Shown here in pieces: positions 1 to 6,358 of a stretch of 12,512 nt of DNA. Numbering within the stretch: position 1 is the first letter of the stretch; each line of letters opens with the position of its first letter. The translations under genes were made by a program, and so were the position numbers. Under the pieces are notes generated by a model, which saw only the letters and a list, made by a program, of their open reading frames with translations, did no database searches and was not told the origin of the DNA. The DNA is taken from assembly GCA_018815265.1 (NCBI GenBank), contig JAHIYG010000266.1, forward strand, positions 1 through 12,512, written 5' to 3'. The DNA comes from Candidatus Altarchaeota archaeon (GTDB taxonomy: Archaea; Altiarchaeota; Altiarchaeia; IMC4; SCGC-AAA252-I15).

Positions 1-896
1 TCAGAAACCCAAGTCTGGGCGTGCACGCCATTCGTTATCGCATCAATGCTATATCCTGGAAACATCTTCTGCGTCACTTCACCATGCTTTTTAGCCACAC
101 CATTAACGTATTTAGAATGATAAAGCGCCAAATAAGTCATATTAAGCTTCTTATGCTGGTCTATGATATGGTCATGGTCCAGTGCGTCGACACTGCAGAA
201 GTTCTTCAATACATTCTTGGCCATATCCAATTCAAACGAGTCGTGACCTGCAGGCACGGGCGTATGCGTGGTGAAAACGCAAAGCTCCCTGACCGTCTCA
301 ATGTTCCCCTCATAACGGTCCATCAACTCCAGAGTAAGGAGTGCCGAATGCCCCTCATTCATATGATATGCAGTCAGATTGTCTAGGTCAAGAAGCTGAA
401 GCATTCTGACGCCGCCTATCCCCAAAAGAGCCTCCTGCATCAGCCTATACCTCCTGTCGCCGCCGTACAGATGCGACGTCAAACCGCGGTCTTGCGGAGA
501 GTTCACGTCAATGTTGGAGTCAAGGAAAACCACAGGCACAGTATGCCCCTTCAAACCCTTTATTTCATACACCCACGCCTGAAGTTTAATATCCCTACCT
601 TCAAGGTTAACGTTGACTTTATCAGAGAGGAGACTCATCTGTTTCCTGTGGTCCCAGTTCACATCTGCTTCCCGTTGATTACCCCATTCATCCAGTTCCT
701 GGTAAAAATACCCCTTCTCATTTAGAAGTGAAACACCCACTGCAGGGACATTCAAGTCAGCAAACGACTTCAAAGTATCGCCAGCGAGTATTCCAAGGCC
801 CCCCGCATATATCGGAAGCTCAGGCGCCAACCCTACCTCCATCGAGAAATATGCTACTTTTCTCTCTTGAGGATTGTATTTTCTGAAGAGTTTCAT
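1..896 (-). CDS. glgP: Alpha-glucan (glycogen) phosphorylase, N-terminal 298 residues; continues past the left window edge
   Basis: Reading leftward from the ATG at 896-894, the frame is open to the window edge. The protein would release glucose-1-phosphate from storage alpha-glucan in the cytoplasm (GT35 family, PLP-dependent). The translation begins MKLFRKYNPQ and soon shows VAYFSMEVGL, then LPIYAGGLGILAGD at about residues 28-41, the conserved N-terminal block of the 'distant' prokaryotic glycogen/maltodextrin phosphorylases. Further on are HMNEGHSA, FTTHTPVPAGHD and, near the edge, ITNGVHAQTW, all typical of this family. The C-terminal half with the PLP lysine lies outside the window, so activity cannot be judged. 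The ATG sits 4 bases after the stop of the upstream CBS-domain gene, which suggests co-transcription and coupled translation. A glycogen synthase-like GT-B protein is a less likely reading, because the YFSME and AGGLGILAGD spacing fits phosphorylase. Confidence 0.92.
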   Translation of the reverse strand, partial: MKLFRKYNPQERKVAYFSMEVGLAPELPIYAGGLGILAGDTLKSFADLNVPAVGVSLLNEKGYFYQELDEWGNQREADVNWDHRKQMSLLSDKVNVNLEGRDIKLQAWVYEIKGLKGHTVPVVFLDSNIDVNSPQDRGLTSHLYGGDRRYRLMQEALLGIGGVRMLQLLDLDNLTAYHMNEGHSALLTLELMDRYEGNIETVRELCVFTTHTPVPAGHDSFELDMAKNVLKNFCSVDALDHDHIIDQHKKLNMTYLALYHSKYVNGVAKKHGEVTQKMFPGYSIDAITNGVHAQTWVS

Positions 897-900
897 ATAT

Positions 901-1404
901 TCATTCCTTCAACTTGTTCTGAAGCTCTAAAATGATGTTTTTCAGTTCTTCAATCTTAGTTTCCTGTTTCCTAAGCTGCTCTGCAAACTTGTAGTGGTCA
1001 CGCATTCTCGCCTGAGACTCCTCCAATGCCTCCTCCCGCAGCGCAATTTCAATATCTGTTTCAGTCACAATACCAACAAGCATATTATTATCAACAACAG
1101 GAAGACGTCTGAAACCCCCTTGAGCCAGTATGTTAGAGGCAGCATTCACAGAAGTAAAAACCCCAGTAGTCGTGATTTGAGCATGCATTACCTCAGCAAC
1201 CTTTGTTTTTGTAGCATCCTTGTTCGCAGCAACAACCTTATGAGCTATGTCTCTTTCAGTGATAATACCCGATAGTTTCCCATTTTTTGTGACTGCTACC
1301 GAGCCTATCTTCTTTTCAACCATTAACTTAGCGACAGCCAAAATATTTGATTCCTCGTCTATTGTGACGACAGGAGCCGTCATTATGTCCCTTACCGTTT
1401 TCAT
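901..1404 (-). CDS. CBS-domain pair protein with C-terminal coiled coil, upstream of glucan phosphorylase
   Basis: The 167-residue cytoplasmic protein has two CBS motifs in tandem, at about residues 1-60 and 68-122. Each ends in the usual ligand-loop signature (ITERDI at 48-53, VTETDI at 113-118). CBS pairs (Bateman modules) commonly bind adenine nucleotides or S-adenosylmethionine. Residues about 119-167 are rich in Glu, Lys, Leu and Gln and read as one long helix, probably a coiled coil for oligomer formation or partner binding. I chose the ATG at 1404. A TTG at 1422 would add six residues, but it lies at or before the transcription start predicted from the TATA-like box at 1442-1451. The stop codon is 4 bases from the phosphorylase start, so the two genes are probably an operon. 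A regulatory role on the phosphorylase is inference; the ligand cannot be read from the sequence. Confidence 0.9.
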   Translation of the reverse strand: MKTVRDIMTAPVVTIDEESNILAVAKLMVEKKIGSVAVTKNGKLSGIITERDIAHKVVAANKDATKTKVAEVMHAQITTTGVFTSVNAASNILAQGGFRRLPVVDNNMLVGIVTETDIEIALREEALEESQARMRDHYKFAEQLRKQETKIEELKNIILELQNKLKE

Positions 1405-1440
1405 TTTCTCAAATAATATCAATTATTTTGTGTTCATGCC

Positions 1441-1457
1441 TTAAATATAAAATAAAG
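1441..1457. promoter_or_regulatory. AT-rich TATA-like element between two divergent genes
   Basis: The gap of 75 bases (1405-1479) separates the leftward CBS gene from the rightward lipoprotein gene. It contains one strong TATA-like tract, read as TTAAATATAAAATA on the plus strand and TTTATATTTA on the minus strand. Its centre lies about 33 bases before the plus-strand ATG at 1480 and about 42 bases before the minus-strand ATG at 1404. This predicts very short leaders both ways (about 6 and 15 bases). It may serve both directions, or two overlapping boxes may be present. Assigned from base pattern and spacing only. Confidence 0.5.
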
Positions 1458-1479
1458 TAATAATCCTAAGACACATGAG

Positions 1480-2010
1480 ATGAGAACCATATATTTTATT
1501 ATTGTAATAGCGTTGATTTTTGGATGCCTCGAAAAAGAAGAGATATCTCCACAAGTAGGCAATAAAATAACCACAACCCAGGAGATAACAACCACAACGA
1601 CCACTTTCCAGCAGGAAACCATAGAGGAGTTGCCTGAGACGACAGCATCCCCAACAACAGAGATTGAGACGACAACAACCACATTGTTTTCTGTAGCATC
1701 ATGCGTTGAAGCTGCAGGATTTGGTTCAAACAGGATGATATACACTTACACTAATGTCTGCGGCAACAAATGGACTGACGAAATCAAGACAAACTCCCGA
1801 AGGGTCGGGAAGGAGGCAATGCTTTTGAATGTCGGTCTGCTAAAGGAAAAGGAAACCAATCTGCTGTCCTGCTTTTACAGAGGAGACGCTAGCAGTGGAA
1901 ATTACGGAATGTGTCCAATGCTTTACTGCCCGAAAAACGGAAACAGAAAAGAGGTTGTTGGGAACTTCCCAATAGCAAAGCAGGTCAGAGAATTTGCACT
2001 AGAGTGCTAA
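1480..2010 (+). CDS. Predicted lipoprotein with Thr-rich linker and six-cysteine domain, function unknown
   Basis: I do not recognise the family. The 176-residue protein begins with a short charged start (MRT), then a hydrophobic stretch (residues 4-15) ending in IFGC. This is a lipobox-like site predicting cleavage before Cys16 and lipid anchoring on the outer face of the membrane. Residues 31-68 form a low-complexity linker in which 19 of 38 residues are Thr, a likely site for O-glycosylation or a flexible stalk. Residues about 72-176 form a compact domain with six Cys (75, 94, 131, 145, 150, 176). The even number in an exported domain suggests up to three disulfides. The start ATG at 1480 follows the AT-rich box at 1441-1457 with a very short leader. 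An oligo-T tract follows the stop. The next gene (dapL) has no obvious functional link. Confident as a gene; the role is unknown. Confidence 0.8.
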   Translation: MRTIYFIIVIALIFGCLEKEEISPQVGNKITTTQEITTTTTTFQQETIEELPETTASPTTEIETTTTTLFSVASCVEAAGFGSNRMIYTYTNVCGNKWTDEIKTNSRRVGKEAMLLNVGLLKEKETNLLSCFYRGDASSGNYGMCPMLYCPKNGNRKEVVGNFPIAKQVREFALEC

Positions 2011-2016
2011 TATGCA

Positions 2017-2028
2017 TTTTTAATTTTT
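2017..2028 (+). terminator. Oligo-T tract after the lipoprotein gene; may double as dapL TATA region
   Basis: Just after the lipoprotein stop, the plus strand reads TTTTTAATTTTT. Oligo-T runs in the non-template strand are the main intrinsic termination signal in archaea. The same AT tract is centred about 25 bases before the dapL ATG at 2047, so it could also serve as that gene's TATA box and give a leaderless transcript. The two roles cannot be separated from sequence alone. Confidence 0.4.
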
Positions 2029-2046
2029 AGAGCATATAATATCTGG

Positions 2047-3258
2047 ATGGAGAGGAACAAAAACATTGCAAAACTGAGGGAGGGATATCTTTTCCCAGAG
2101 ATTAACCGACGGAAAAGAAAGTTCCTGGAAAATAACCCTAATGCAAAAATCATCAGTTTAGGAATTGGAAACACCACCGAACCGCTCAAGAAACACATCA
2201 CAAAAGCCTTAGTTGAAGCCTCAACTGATTTGGGGACAGTGGAAGGATACAGTGGATACGGTGATGAACAAGGCCTCACTGCACTCAGAGACAGGATTGC
2301 GGAAAAACTCTACGGAGGCATTGTTTCCGGAGAGGAGGTATTCACGTCAGACGGCGCAAAATGCGACATAGGAAGGCTTCAGGTGATGTTCGGCAATGAT
2401 GTTTCAGTCGCAGTCCAAGACCCGTCATATCCAGTATACGTTGACGGGTCAGTCATAATAGGCGCAACCGGAGAGTTCGACGATTCTAAAAAACAGTTTG
2501 GAAAGATGACATATCTGCCCTGCACCCCGGAAAACGGTTTCTTCCCAGACTTAGAAAGGTGCAAGAAGACAGACGTGATATATTTCTGCAGCCCAAACAA
2601 CCCGACAGGCGCAGTGTCAACTAAGAAACAACTGAAGGAGCTTATTGACTGTGCAAGAGACAATAAATCAATAATAGTCTATGACGCAGCCTATGCTGAA
2701 TACATAACAGACAAAAAACTGCCCAAGACTATTTTTGAAATAGAAGGTGCGAGAGATGTTGCTTTAGAGGTGAATTCATTCAGCAAACCGCTTGGGTTCA
2801 CAGGAGTCAGGCTCGGATGGACAGTAGTGCCTAATGAGCTGACATATGACGGCGGCGAGAAAGTCATAGACGACTGGAACAGAGTCACATGCACAATATT
2901 CAACGGAGCATCAAACATAGTCCAGAAAGCAGCCCTGTCAGCACTAGATGACGCTGGATTAGATGAGATGAGGAAGACTGTCGGATTTTACATGGAAAAC
3001 GCAGCCATAATACGGAAGACACTCAAGGATGTAGGTGTTGAAGTCTACGGTGGAGACAATGCACCATATATTTGGGCTAGATTTCCTGGCAGAAAGTCAT
3101 GGGATGTCTTTGAAGAGATACTGGAAACCGCCAATGTAGTAACTACCCCAGGGTCTGGCTTCGGACCGGCAGGTGAAGGATTCCTTAGATTCTCATCCTT
3201 CGGCCATAGAAAAGACATAATAGAGGCATGCGAAAGACTCGAGAAAAATCTTGGCTAA
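2047..3258 (+). CDS. dapL: LL-diaminopimelate aminotransferase
   Basis: This PLP enzyme (403 residues) would transfer an amino group from glutamate to tetrahydrodipicolinate, giving LL-diaminopimelate in one step. That is the aminotransferase variant of lysine synthesis known from methanogens, chlamydiae and plants. Fold-type I aminotransferase landmarks are all present: GYGDEQGLTALR at about 71-81, QDPSYPVY at 124-131, SPNNPTG at 182-188, the YDAAY cofactor motif at 212-216, and the PLP lysine in SFSK at 244-247, followed by GFTGVRLGW. A C-terminal substrate-carboxylate Arg probably lies in FLRFSS (R381). The block GIGNTTEPL at 39-47 and the overall length point to DapL rather than aspartate or other class I/II aminotransferases. 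The ATG at 2047 gives the expected N-terminus. No other lysine gene is in the window. Substrate specificity is inferred from motifs. Confidence 0.9.
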   Translation: MERNKNIAKLREGYLFPEINRRKRKFLENNPNAKIISLGIGNTTEPLKKHITKALVEASTDLGTVEGYSGYGDEQGLTALRDRIAEKLYGGIVSGEEVFTSDGAKCDIGRLQVMFGNDVSVAVQDPSYPVYVDGSVIIGATGEFDDSKKQFGKMTYLPCTPENGFFPDLERCKKTDVIYFCSPNNPTGAVSTKKQLKELIDCARDNKSIIVYDAAYAEYITDKKLPKTIFEIEGARDVALEVNSFSKPLGFTGVRLGWTVVPNELTYDGGEKVIDDWNRVTCTIFNGASNIVQKAALSALDDAGLDEMRKTVGFYMENAAIIRKTLKDVGVEVYGGDNAPYIWARFPGRKSWDVFEEILETANVVTTPGSGFGPAGEGFLRFSSFGHRKDIIEACERLEKNLG

Positions 3259-3262
3259 ACAG

Positions 3263-3269
3263 TATTTAT
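3263..3269 (+). promoter_or_regulatory. TATA-like box for the downstream 211-residue protein
   Basis: TATTTAT lies in the 34-base gap after dapL. Its centre is 27 bases before the ATG at 3293, the archaeal TATA-to-start distance for a leaderless mRNA. This favours the ATG over the TTG at 3251, which overlaps the dapL end and precedes the box. Read-through from dapL remains possible, because no oligo-T terminator is visible between them. Confidence 0.45.
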
Positions 3270-3292
3270 GCCAGTTGTTCCCCATAAAATAC

Positions 3293-3928
3293 ATGTCGTG
3301 GTGGTTTTTTGGAAAGAGGAGGGAAGAGGCAGTACAAGACCCAACCAGCGCCGATGGAAAACGTGAACTTCCCCCGATAATAGAACAACCCCCTACAAAA
3401 ACAGGTACTGTGAGGATACCCACTAGAGAAATCAGATTCGACTCCCTAAGAGAAAAAGTAAAAGGCAGGAAAGAACATGCCTTCGTAGAAGAACTACACC
3501 GGCTCAAAACAATATTCGACGTCTCTGAAAAGGCAAGTGAACACATAGATGGGGAAAGACCAGCAGACGCAATAGAAGTTTTGAGAAAGGCCATCAAACT
3601 GCCGAAGGTAGACTCTGAAACAGGCATAAATGTTGAGACACTTCCTGAGGATATGCGTGCGCAATACTATCTTTCAGCGGCAAAAAGACAACTCATGGAA
3701 GGGATAGTGTCAGCATCTGAGAGGCATATCCCGAGAGATGCCGACCCAAAGGTGATTATGGACGCGTTGGAACTCTGTGGGATGCTACCGCCAAGAGATA
3801 GACAGGACAAGCTGAGGATGTCTAGCCTTTCAGATGCTGAATGGGTGACGTATACCCTGGGAATGGTTAGAGAGAGCGCAGAAAACTATAGATACATGAG
3901 CCGGGTCATTTTGGAGTCTAAACCTTAG
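3293..3928 (+). CDS. Hypothetical soluble protein, 211 residues, unknown function
   Basis: I do not recognise this protein. The first residues MSWWFFGKRRE are aromatic then basic, possibly a membrane-contact patch rather than a true transmembrane segment. Residues about 12-48 are rich in Pro, Thr and charged residues and look disordered. From about residue 50 the protein is charged and mostly helical, with successive amphipathic segments (for example 65-85, 90-102, 121-142, 152-163, 180-208). One segment, ADAIEVLRKAIKLP at 91-104, resembles a tetratricopeptide-type helix, but no regular 34-residue repeat is clear. There is one Cys (162) and no catalytic motif that I can see. The ATG at 3293 is preferred over a TTG at 3251 because of the TATA-like box at 3263-3269. 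The stop lies 2 bases from the end of the converging CBS gene. Confidence 0.75.
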   Translation: MSWWFFGKRREEAVQDPTSADGKRELPPIIEQPPTKTGTVRIPTREIRFDSLREKVKGRKEHAFVEELHRLKTIFDVSEKASEHIDGERPADAIEVLRKAIKLPKVDSETGINVETLPEDMRAQYYLSAAKRQLMEGIVSASERHIPRDADPKVIMDALELCGMLPPRDRQDKLRMSSLSDAEWVTYTLGMVRESAENYRYMSRVILESKP

Positions 3929-3930
3929 AT

Positions 3931-4350
3931 TCATCTCCAGCCGGGTTTCACCCATGTGTCAAACATCACATGCAAAAGTTTGGGTACTTTGGAGACTACA
4001 TCCATTGCAGTTATTACGCCGACCGCATTACCTGTGCTGTCCACCACCACAAGCCTTTTTATTTTCTTGGCACCCATGACTTCAGCCACTTTCTCCACCA
4101 TGTTAAGCTGGTTCACAGTCACTGCCGGGGACGACATGTATTCGCCGACTTTTGACTTCCTAATGTCTTTTTCGAGAACAACGAGTTTTCGGAATATGTC
4201 CTTCATAGTGATTACACCCTCGACCCTACCTCTGGAACCGACGACCAATCCGCTGATGTTATGCAATGCCATTAGCTTCACAGCCTCAAAAACAGACTCT
4301 TCAGAGGAGACAAATATTACATTCTGAGACATCACATCTTTTACTAGCAT
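3931..4350 (-). CDS. Small stand-alone CBS-pair protein
   Basis: The 139-residue protein is almost entirely a Bateman module. CBS1 spans about residues 1-58 (VKDVMSQN start, ITMKDI at 47-52) and CBS2 about 66-122 (VGEYMSSPAVTV start, ITAMDV at 113-118). A short tail ends in DTWVKPGWR. Such archaeal proteins usually bind adenine nucleotides or related ligands and act as sensors for a partner protein; the ligand and partner are unknown here. It differs from the CBS protein at 901-1404 in lacking the coiled-coil tail, so the two are probably not recent duplicates. The ATG at 4350 is preceded by a palindrome and a TTAATTAA box at a spacing that fits a leaderless or nearly leaderless transcript. 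Its 3' end nearly abuts the converging hypothetical gene. Confidence 0.88.
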   Translation of the reverse strand: MLVKDVMSQNVIFVSSEESVFEAVKLMALHNISGLVVGSRGRVEGVITMKDIFRKLVVLEKDIRKSKVGEYMSSPAVTVNQLNMVEKVAEVMGAKKIKRLVVVDSTGNAVGVITAMDVVSKVPKLLHVMFDTWVKPGWR

Positions 4351-4361
4351 AGTGGAAAGGT

Positions 4362-4376
4362 TATGTGAATCACATA
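4362..4376. promoter_or_regulatory. Perfect 7-1-7 palindrome, candidate operator
   Basis: The sequence TATGTGA-A-TCACATA is a perfect 15-base inverted repeat. It lies in the 48-base gap between the leftward CBS gene (ATG at 4350) and the rightward membrane glycosyltransferase-like gene. It falls between the AT box at 4377-4384 and the CBS start, so a bound repressor would block transcription of that gene and could affect both. The half-site TGTGA resembles bacterial CRP half-sites, but the spacer is 1 base rather than 6, so a CRP link is not supported. No regulator gene is in the window. Confidence 0.5.
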
Positions 4377-4384
4377 TTAATTAA
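4377..4384. promoter_or_regulatory. Palindromic TTAATTAA box, possible shared TATA element
   Basis: TTAATTAA reads the same on both strands. Its centre is about 30 bases from the leftward CBS ATG (4350). On the rightward side it is about 18 bases from the ATG at 4399 and about 27 from the in-frame ATG at 4408. If it is used in both directions, the rightward protein would start at 4408 rather than 4399. Assigned by pattern and spacing only. Confidence 0.4.
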
Positions 4385-4398
4385 GGCTTACATCAATA

Positions 4399-6327
4399 AT
4401 GGGGAATATGGGTGAGCAAGAGCGTGGAAACTTCAATTGGGGGCTTTTTCTGCCGGGAATTGCCGCAGCATTAATCTGCATAGTTCTGTTCTCAGGCACT
4501 CCTAGGGGAATATACAACAACGGAGACTACCAACAATGGAGTGCCGCGCCACTTTCTGACATAGACTTGGTGAAGGGCATATCAAATGCCGCAGCCATGT
4601 TAGTTTATGTTTCAGTATACGGCATAGGGTTGATTCTCTTAACTAATGGGAAAAAAAGGATAGACCAGCAGGTTAAAGCAGAGTATCGGTTGATAGCCAT
4701 CTATCTGCTTTTTTCATTCCTGATGAGCTACCCCCTAGCTTTCCAGTCTAGGACGCATCTGCCAGGTGACGTCGGCGATGAATATCGGTTCATATGGTAT
4801 CTCAACTGGGGAAAAAAGTCATTTCTGGGGTTCATGGACCCATTCCACACAGACACACTTGCTTACCCAGTTGGTACGTCGCTTATTTTTGCAGAGGCTA
4901 TGTTTCCAGTATCCATTATCTCAATACCTGTGCAGCTTATATCAGGCGTAATATTCACCTATAATTTTCTGGTTTTTGCCTCCATGGTCTTTTCAGGATA
5001 CGGGATATACAAGCTAGTCAGGTATTTGACTGGCGACTACAACGCCGCCGCAATATCGGGTTTGGCTGCTGCAGTGATGCCCTATCGTTTCGCACATTTG
5101 GTAGGCCACCTGAACCTCATAACCACGCAGTGGCTGATTTTATACATTTATTTTTTTACCAAAGCAATGGGTGAAAGGAAAAAATTCGACACTTGGATGT
5201 CTGTGCTGTTTCTGACCATAACAGCGTATACTGGATTCACATATCTTTTTTTCGCAGGAGTATACACCGGAGCATATCTGCTTTGGAAGTTGATAGTCAG
5301 TTTTTTTAACAAACGTGGAAACAGCAAAGCATTGAATGAGCATATCTCGGTTTTTACGATTGTTGCAACCACAACATTAATTCTCTCCGCCCCGCTGATG
5401 TATCTGGTCGTTTCAGAATACGGTTTGTTTGAGCACCCTGACCGGACATTTGAGTCAGTAATTAACTCCGCGGACCTTTTCGCATATGTTACGCCGCCAA
5501 GCTTCAACCCCCTGCTAGGGCCATATGTCGCGGGGGTAGAGGGGAAGTTCTCAAGCTTTGTTTCTGAGCGGACAGTGTATCTGGGGTGGAGCATACTTTT
5601 GGCTGCTGCATACGGCGTATACCAGCTTATCAAGTCGTTCAAGATAGACAAAAAAAACGATATGGATATGGTTTTTTGGGTGTTTTTCGGGTTATTCTGC
5701 TTCTTATTGTCTCTTGGCCCATACCTGCATGTGTTAGGTGATGTGAGAGAGGATATTACACTGCCATATGAGTACATAACCAATATGCCAGTGTTGTCTA
5801 TTGCTAAAACCCCTGTGAGATACAGTCTCATAGTGGCTATGGCAGCGATTATATCGGCTGGATACGGATTATCTAGGATAAAATGCAAGAGTAAGATGCT
5901 AGTGTATTATGTCTTGATAACCCTGGTTGTGGTGGAATATCTGCCGATACCTTATATTACCAACAGGGCTCCTAATCCTGAGTGGGCGATTTTCCTAAGG
6001 GATAAACCAGGAGATATAGTCTATGAACTGCCAGGCTCTACATACAGTGAGTACTTTCAAGTCTACCATGACAAAACAAGGTTGCAGGGAAGATTAGGGG
6101 GTAGGATGCCGAAGAAAACCGAGGAATACACATCAGGTGTAGACAGGGATTCTAAGTCTATGGGGGCATATTTTTTTGTTTCAAAATACAAGATAGACTA
6201 TTTTGTAGTGCATAAGCAAAAGATAGACAGTTTGAAAAATACTTTAGAGTATCTCAGTTCAGAGTTTGGAAACCCCATGTATTCAGATAATGACGTCATA
6301 GTTTATGATACTAGAGAAAAGAGATAA
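4399..6327 (+). CDS. Multi-pass membrane protein, GT-C-type glycosyltransferase-like
   Basis: The 642-residue protein has about a dozen hydrophobic segments between residues 14 and 520, then a soluble C-terminal part of about 120 residues facing, by inference, the outside. The first large loop carries an acidic motif, GDVGDE at 123-128, followed by a Trp/Tyr-rich stretch. This matches the position of the catalytic acidic residues in GT-C enzymes, which move sugars from dolichol-phosphate donors. The block MPYRFAHLVGHLNL at 227-240 and the Pro/Arg-rich TPVRYS at 471-476 are found in a widespread family of uncharacterised bacterial and archaeal membrane proteins of this type. A role in glycosylating surface proteins or lipids is inferred; donor and acceptor are unknown. 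The ATG at 4408 (residue 4) is an alternative start that fits the upstream AT box better. The gene converges on the thermosome gene. Confidence 0.8.
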   Translation: MGNMGEQERGNFNWGLFLPGIAAALICIVLFSGTPRGIYNNGDYQQWSAAPLSDIDLVKGISNAAAMLVYVSVYGIGLILLTNGKKRIDQQVKAEYRLIAIYLLFSFLMSYPLAFQSRTHLPGDVGDEYRFIWYLNWGKKSFLGFMDPFHTDTLAYPVGTSLIFAEAMFPVSIISIPVQLISGVIFTYNFLVFASMVFSGYGIYKLVRYLTGDYNAAAISGLAAAVMPYRFAHLVGHLNLITTQWLILYIYFFTKAMGERKKFDTWMSVLFLTITAYTGFTYLFFAGVYTGAYLLWKLIVSFFNKRGNSKALNEHISVFTIVATTTLILSAPLMYLVVSEYGLFEHPDRTFESVINSADLFAYVTPPSFNPLLGPYVAGVEGKFSSFVSERTVYLGWSILLAAAYGVYQLIKSFKIDKKNDMDMVFWVFFGLFCFLLSLGPYLHVLGDVREDITLPYEYITNMPVLSIAKTPVRYSLIVAMAAIISAGYGLSRIKCKSKMLVYYVLITLVVVEYLPIPYITNRAPNPEWAIFLRDKPGDIVYELPGSTYSEYFQVYHDKTRLQGRLGGRMPKKTEEYTSGVDRDSKSMGAYFFVSKYKIDYFVVHKQKIDSLKNTLEYLSSEFGNPMYSDNDVIVYDTREKR

Positions 6328-6351
6328 TTGGGGGAGGGTTAATACCCCCAA
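6328..6351. terminator. G/C hairpin between convergent genes, possible bidirectional terminator
   Basis: TTGGGGG (6328-6334) pairs perfectly with CCCCCAA (6345-6351) around a 10-base loop, giving a 7-base-pair stem. It fills most of the 31-base gap between the stop of the membrane protein and the stop of the thermosome gene, so both 3' ends lie next to it. No strong T-run follows in either direction; the minus-strand side is pyrimidine-rich. It could terminate transcription or protect 3' ends. Confidence 0.5.
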
Positions 6352-6358
6352 CAGATGT

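Noticed and set aside
21..725. Plus-strand open frames at 21-386 and 471-725
   Set aside because: They lie antisense to the phosphorylase reading frame, whose conserved motifs run through the whole region.
1405..1422. TTG start extending the first CBS protein by six residues
   Set aside because: The CBS fold begins at MKTVRDIM, and the TATA spacing puts the transcript start at or after this TTG.
1570..1683. ACA/ACG-rich tract as a tandem repeat or CRISPR-like array
   Set aside because: The units are irregular and explained by Thr codons in an open frame; no constant repeat with spacers.
1434..1745. Minus-strand open frames opposite the lipoprotein gene, rich in Val and Ser
   Set aside because: The Val-rich translation is the complement of the Thr/ACA-rich linker; no independent evidence of coding.
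3251..3292. TTG start extending the 211-residue protein into the end of dapL
   Set aside because: A TATA-like box at 27 bases before the ATG at 3293 lies inside the proposed extension, and the added residues overlap dapL.
5148..5888. Minus-strand open frame (246 codons) opposite the membrane protein
   Set aside because: It is fully inside a well-supported membrane protein gene on the other strand, with no recognisable motif and no start signal.
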